Assembly (NCBI GenBank): GCA_020638495.1
Contig: JACKIN010000009.1
Coordinates: forward strand, 1 to 64,000
DNA length: 64,000 bases
Origin: Geminicoccaceae bacterium
GTDB lineage: Bacteria > Pseudomonadota > Alphaproteobacteria > Geminicoccales > Geminicoccaceae
Direction: 5' to 3'
The position numbers and the translations under genes were made by a program. A model generated the notes under the pieces. The model ran no database searches. It saw nothing but the letters and a program-made list of their open reading frames with translations, and was not told where the DNA came from. This document shows, one piece after another, positions 61,854 through 64,000 of the stretch. Every line of letters begins with the position of its first letter. The first letter of the stretch is position 1.

Positions 61854-62201
61854 ATGAAGCGTCAACCTGCCTTCGCCAAGGCATTCAAGCGCCGGTGGCG
61901 CATCGTCGAGATGGATACCTGGCCCGACGACGACTATCTCGATCTCGTCCAGCCCGCCCACCTCACCTTCAAGGGCGCGTCCAATGGCGAAATCGCCTTC
62001 GGCGCGCTCGAGGGCCAGCTCGACGTCCGCTATGGCGCGCGCGATGGCGCCGCCTGCGCCGAATTCACCTGGGATGGCCAGGACGAGGGCGATCCGGTCT
62101 GCGGCCGGGGATGGGTTGTGCTCGGCAGCGCCGGACGCCTTGTCGGCCATATCTACATCCATCGAGGTGAGGAGTCGGGCTTCGTGTGCGAGCCGGACTG
62201 A
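61854..62201 (+). CDS. Conserved-looking hypothetical protein
   Basis: A 115-aa acidic soluble protein with no signal or membrane segment. It begins KRRWRIVEMDTWPDDDYLDL and continues HLTFKGASNGEIAFGALEG, DVRYGARDGAACAEFTWDGQ and GRGWVVLGSAGRLVGHIYIH. The pattern (a single beta-rich domain with DEGDPVCGRGW) is familiar from small proteins of unknown role scattered in Proteobacteria. It follows the ABC exporter by 49 bp and precedes nrdR. Confidence 0.72.
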   Translation: MKRQPAFAKAFKRRWRIVEMDTWPDDDYLDLVQPAHLTFKGASNGEIAFGALEGQLDVRYGARDGAACAEFTWDGQDEGDPVCGRGWVVLGSAGRLVGHIYIHRGEESGFVCEPD

Positions 62202-62303
62202 CGGCTTCACGAGACATTCGGCCCCGGCAGCCCCGGGTGGCTCTCGGCCCCGAGCGCGCCTATAACGCGGCGATGCTGGGGCGGTGAGCACAGGACAGAG
62301 CCG

Positions 62304-62771
62304 ATGCGGTGCCCGTTTTGCGGTTCCGAGGACACGCAGGTGAAGGATTCGCGGCCGGTCGAGGACGCGACGTCGATCAGGCGGCGGCGGCAGTGCACGG
62401 CCTGCGGGGCGCGGTTCACCACGTTCGAGCGGGTGCAGCTCCGCGATCTCGTGGTGCTGAAGAAGGACAACAAGCGTGTCCCCTTCGACCGCGACAAGCT
62501 GGCGCGTTCGATCGCCATCGCCGTGCGCAAGCGCGGCGTCGACCAGGAGCAGATCGAGCGCATCGTCAACGGCATCGTCCGCCGCATCGAGACCAGCGGC
62601 GAGCACGAGGTGCCGACCACGCGGATCGGCGAGCTGGCCATGGAATCCCTGGCCAAGCTGGACGAGGTCGCCTATGTCCGCTTCGCCTCGGTCTATCGCG
62701 ATTTCGCCAACGCGCGCGATTTCGAGGAGTTCATCAGTCGCCTCCCCGAGGCCGACGAAGCCGAGCCGTGA
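62304..62771 (+). CDS. nrdR: Transcriptional repressor NrdR
   Basis: A 155-aa NrdR. The zinc ribbon has Cys 3, 6, 31 and 34 ([38 protein letters not shown]). The ATP-cone follows ([20 protein letters not shown]). It represses ribonucleotide reductase genes when dATP/ATP signals permit. nrdR next to ribD is a common arrangement. Confidence 0.95.
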   Translation: MRCPFCGSEDTQVKDSRPVEDATSIRRRRQCTACGARFTTFERVQLRDLVVLKKDNKRVPFDRDKLARSIAIAVRKRGVDQEQIERIVNGIVRRIETSGEHEVPTTRIGELAMESLAKLDEVAYVRFASVYRDFANARDFEEFISRLPEADEAEP

Positions 62772-62781
62772 CCGTCCTTTG

Positions 62782-63816
62782 ATGACCGATCCGATCGACG
62801 CCCGCTTCATGGGCCTGGCCCTTGCCCTGGGCGAGCGCCATCTGGGCCTGACCGCTCCCAACCCATCGGTCGGCTGCGTCATCGTCAGGGATGGGCTGGT
62901 GGTCGGCCGCGGCTGGACCCAGCCGGGCGGCCGGCCGCATGCCGAGGCCGAGGCGCTGGCCCGTGCCGGCGACGCGGCCAGGGGTGCGACTGCCTATGTC
63001 ACGCTCGAGCCCTGCTCGAACTGGGGCAAGACCCCGCCCTGCACCAAGGGGCTGATCGAGGCGGGCATCGCCCGCGTCGTCGTCGGCTGCGTCGACCCGG
63101 ACCCGCGCGTCGACGGCAAGGGCATCGCCGGGCTCAGGGAAGCCGGGCTCGAGGTCGTGGTCGGCGTGCGCGAGGCCGAGGCGCTGGCGCAGAATCTGGG
63201 CCTCTACCGCCGCATCCGGGCCGGCCGGCCGATGGTCGGGTTGAAGCTGGCGATGAGCCTCGATGGCCGCATCGCCACCCGCACGGGCGACAGCCAGTGG
63301 ATCACCGGCGAGGCGGCCCGCGCCTTCGGCCATCGCCTGCGAGCCAGCCACGACGCCATCATGATCGGCAGCGGCACGGCGCTCGCCGACGATCCCCTGC
63401 TCACCTGCCGCCTGCCCGGCCTCGAGGGCCGCTCGCCGGTCCGCGTCGTCATGGACCGCCGCGGCCGGCTGCCTGCCACGAGCCAGCTTCGCGCCAGCGC
63501 CGACCGGCTGCCGCTCGTCCATGTCACGGCCGCCGATGGCGACACCTCGCCCGGCCCCGTCTTGACCCGCCTCGCCGACCAAGGCATCACACGGCTTCTG
63601 GTCGAGGGCGGAGCGTCGCTCGCCACGAGCCTGCTCGAGGCCGGCCTCGTCGATCGGCTCTACGTCTTCTCCGCGCCTGCGCTGATCGGCGGCGATGGCC
63701 TGGCTGCCATCCAGGGCCTCGGCGTCGACCGGATGGCCGATGTCGGCCGGTGGCGCGTGGTCGACACGCGGCTGCTCGGCCGCGACCGGTTCAGCGTGCT
63801 CGAGCCCGAAGGTTAG
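62782..63816 (+). CDS. ribD: Bifunctional riboflavin deaminase/reductase
   Basis: A 344-aa RibD. The deaminase half has the zinc ligands H53 with E55 (HAEAEAL) and C78 with C87 (PCSNWGKTPPC). The reductase half has GLKLAMSLDGRIATRTGDSQ, WITGEAARAFGHRLRASHDA and ITRLLVEGGASLATSLLEAG. It carries out the second and third steps of riboflavin synthesis. ATG 62782 lies 10 bp after the nrdR stop. Confidence 0.95.
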   Translation: MTDPIDARFMGLALALGERHLGLTAPNPSVGCVIVRDGLVVGRGWTQPGGRPHAEAEALARAGDAARGATAYVTLEPCSNWGKTPPCTKGLIEAGIARVVVGCVDPDPRVDGKGIAGLREAGLEVVVGVREAEALAQNLGLYRRIRAGRPMVGLKLAMSLDGRIATRTGDSQWITGEAARAFGHRLRASHDAIMIGSGTALADDPLLTCRLPGLEGRSPVRVVMDRRGRLPATSQLRASADRLPLVHVTAADGDTSPGPVLTRLADQGITRLLVEGGASLATSLLEAGLVDRLYVFSAPALIGGDGLAAIQGLGVDRMADVGRWRVVDTRLLGRDRFSVLEPEG

Positions 63817-63831
63817 GCCAGAAAGCCAAGA

Positions 63832-64000
63832 ATGTTCACCGGCATCATCACGCACCAGGGCATGATCCTGGAGGTCGAGAACAAGGACGGCGGCCGCCGG
63901 CTCGTGGTGCGGCCCGATGGACTCGATCTCGGGCGTATTGCAATAGGTGCCTCGGTCGCCCATTCCGGCGTCTGCCTGACCGTCGCGGGGAAGACGGTCG
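63832..64000 (+). CDS. ribE: Riboflavin synthase alpha subunit, partial
   Basis: The first 56 codons of a riboflavin synthase: MFTGIITHQGMILEVENKDG, then LDLGRIAIGASVAHSGVCLT, the standard MFTGII start and GASVAxxGVCLT segment of the first lumazine-binding repeat. It follows ribD by 15 bp and is cut by the end of the window. It converts two dimethyl-ribityl-lumazines to riboflavin. Confidence 0.93.
   Translation, partial: MFTGIITHQGMILEVENKDGGRRLVVRPDGLDLGRIAIGASVAHSGVCLTVAGKTV

Noticed and set aside
59909..61855. 648-aa open frame on the - strand
   Set aside because: Antisense to the Atm1-like ABC exporter, whose Walker A, signature and Walker B motifs are intact.

Overview
The window is chromosomal DNA from a high-GC (roughly 70% by eye) Alphaproteobacterium, probably Rhodospirillales-like. 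The evidence is the housekeeping content (gatC-gatA, gatB, rplM-rpsI, nrdR-ribD-ribE, nth, ruvX), an alphaproteobacterial-type ceramide locus, and an Atm1-type exporter. No rRNA, tRNA or CRISPR array was seen.

Layout. (1) 1-1.9 kb is a decayed mobile patch: a Phd-type antitoxin, a frameshifted PIN toxin, paired hairpin repeats, five 19-bp palindromes spaced 31-32 bp apart, five 20-21-bp direct repeats and an IS3-type transposase remnant. (2) 1.9-4.5 kb holds cell-wall enzymes (MltF-like lytic transglycosylase, SleB-like hydrolase) and a small exported protein. (3) 5.07-19.4 kb is a large sphingolipid region. The + strand operon encodes acyl-ACP synthetase, CerR-like reductase, ACP and serine palmitoyltransferase. 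The convergent - strand operon encodes a hydroxylase, a bCerS-like acyltransferase, a nucleotidyltransferase, a phosphoesterase, an LptF/LptG pair, a lipid kinase and a Tam41-like protein. The arms were once about 10 bp apart. They are now split by a 2-kb ImmA/IrrE-DUF4411 cassette bounded by a 118-bp duplication of the spt 3' end. (4) 19.5-32.6 kb is mixed metabolism and signalling: a GT/ELM1 fusion, an AI-2E-type permease, a hydroxyacid dehydrogenase, a nitrilase, galM, a cytochrome c, a hybrid histidine kinase, ThuA/ThuB, RuvX and a sigma-like/anti-sigma fusion. (5) 32.7-42.8 kb is GatCAB with chrA, a GFA protein, a hicBA pair, nth, an MFS exporter and rplM-rpsI ending at a clear terminator. 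(6) 42.9-48.4 kb holds a LysM-FecR protein with a CHASE2-PAS-GGDEF-EAL protein, then a ribokinase. (7) 48.4-57.4 kb is a stress/lipid module of two convergent operons: DUF6134-photolyase-SDR-NTF2 against FAD oxidase-DUF1365-Cfa-MFS-DUF3833. Both are preceded by an identical TGATCC-N16-CGTATC promoter-like element, which suggests one ECF-type (RpoE/ChrR-like) sigma controls both. (8) 57.4-64 kb holds an HhH membrane protein, a GMC oxidoreductase, an Atm1-like ABC exporter and nrdR-ribD-ribE, cut by the window end.

How the genes work together. The sphingolipid arms would load a fatty acid on the dedicated ACP, condense it with serine, N-acylate, reduce and hydroxylate the product, phosphorylate and elaborate the head group, and export the lipid with dedicated LptF/G paralogues. 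The 48-57 kb module would repair DNA and modify membrane fatty acids under photo-oxidative stress. Family assignments come from reading motifs and gene order; no database search was run.
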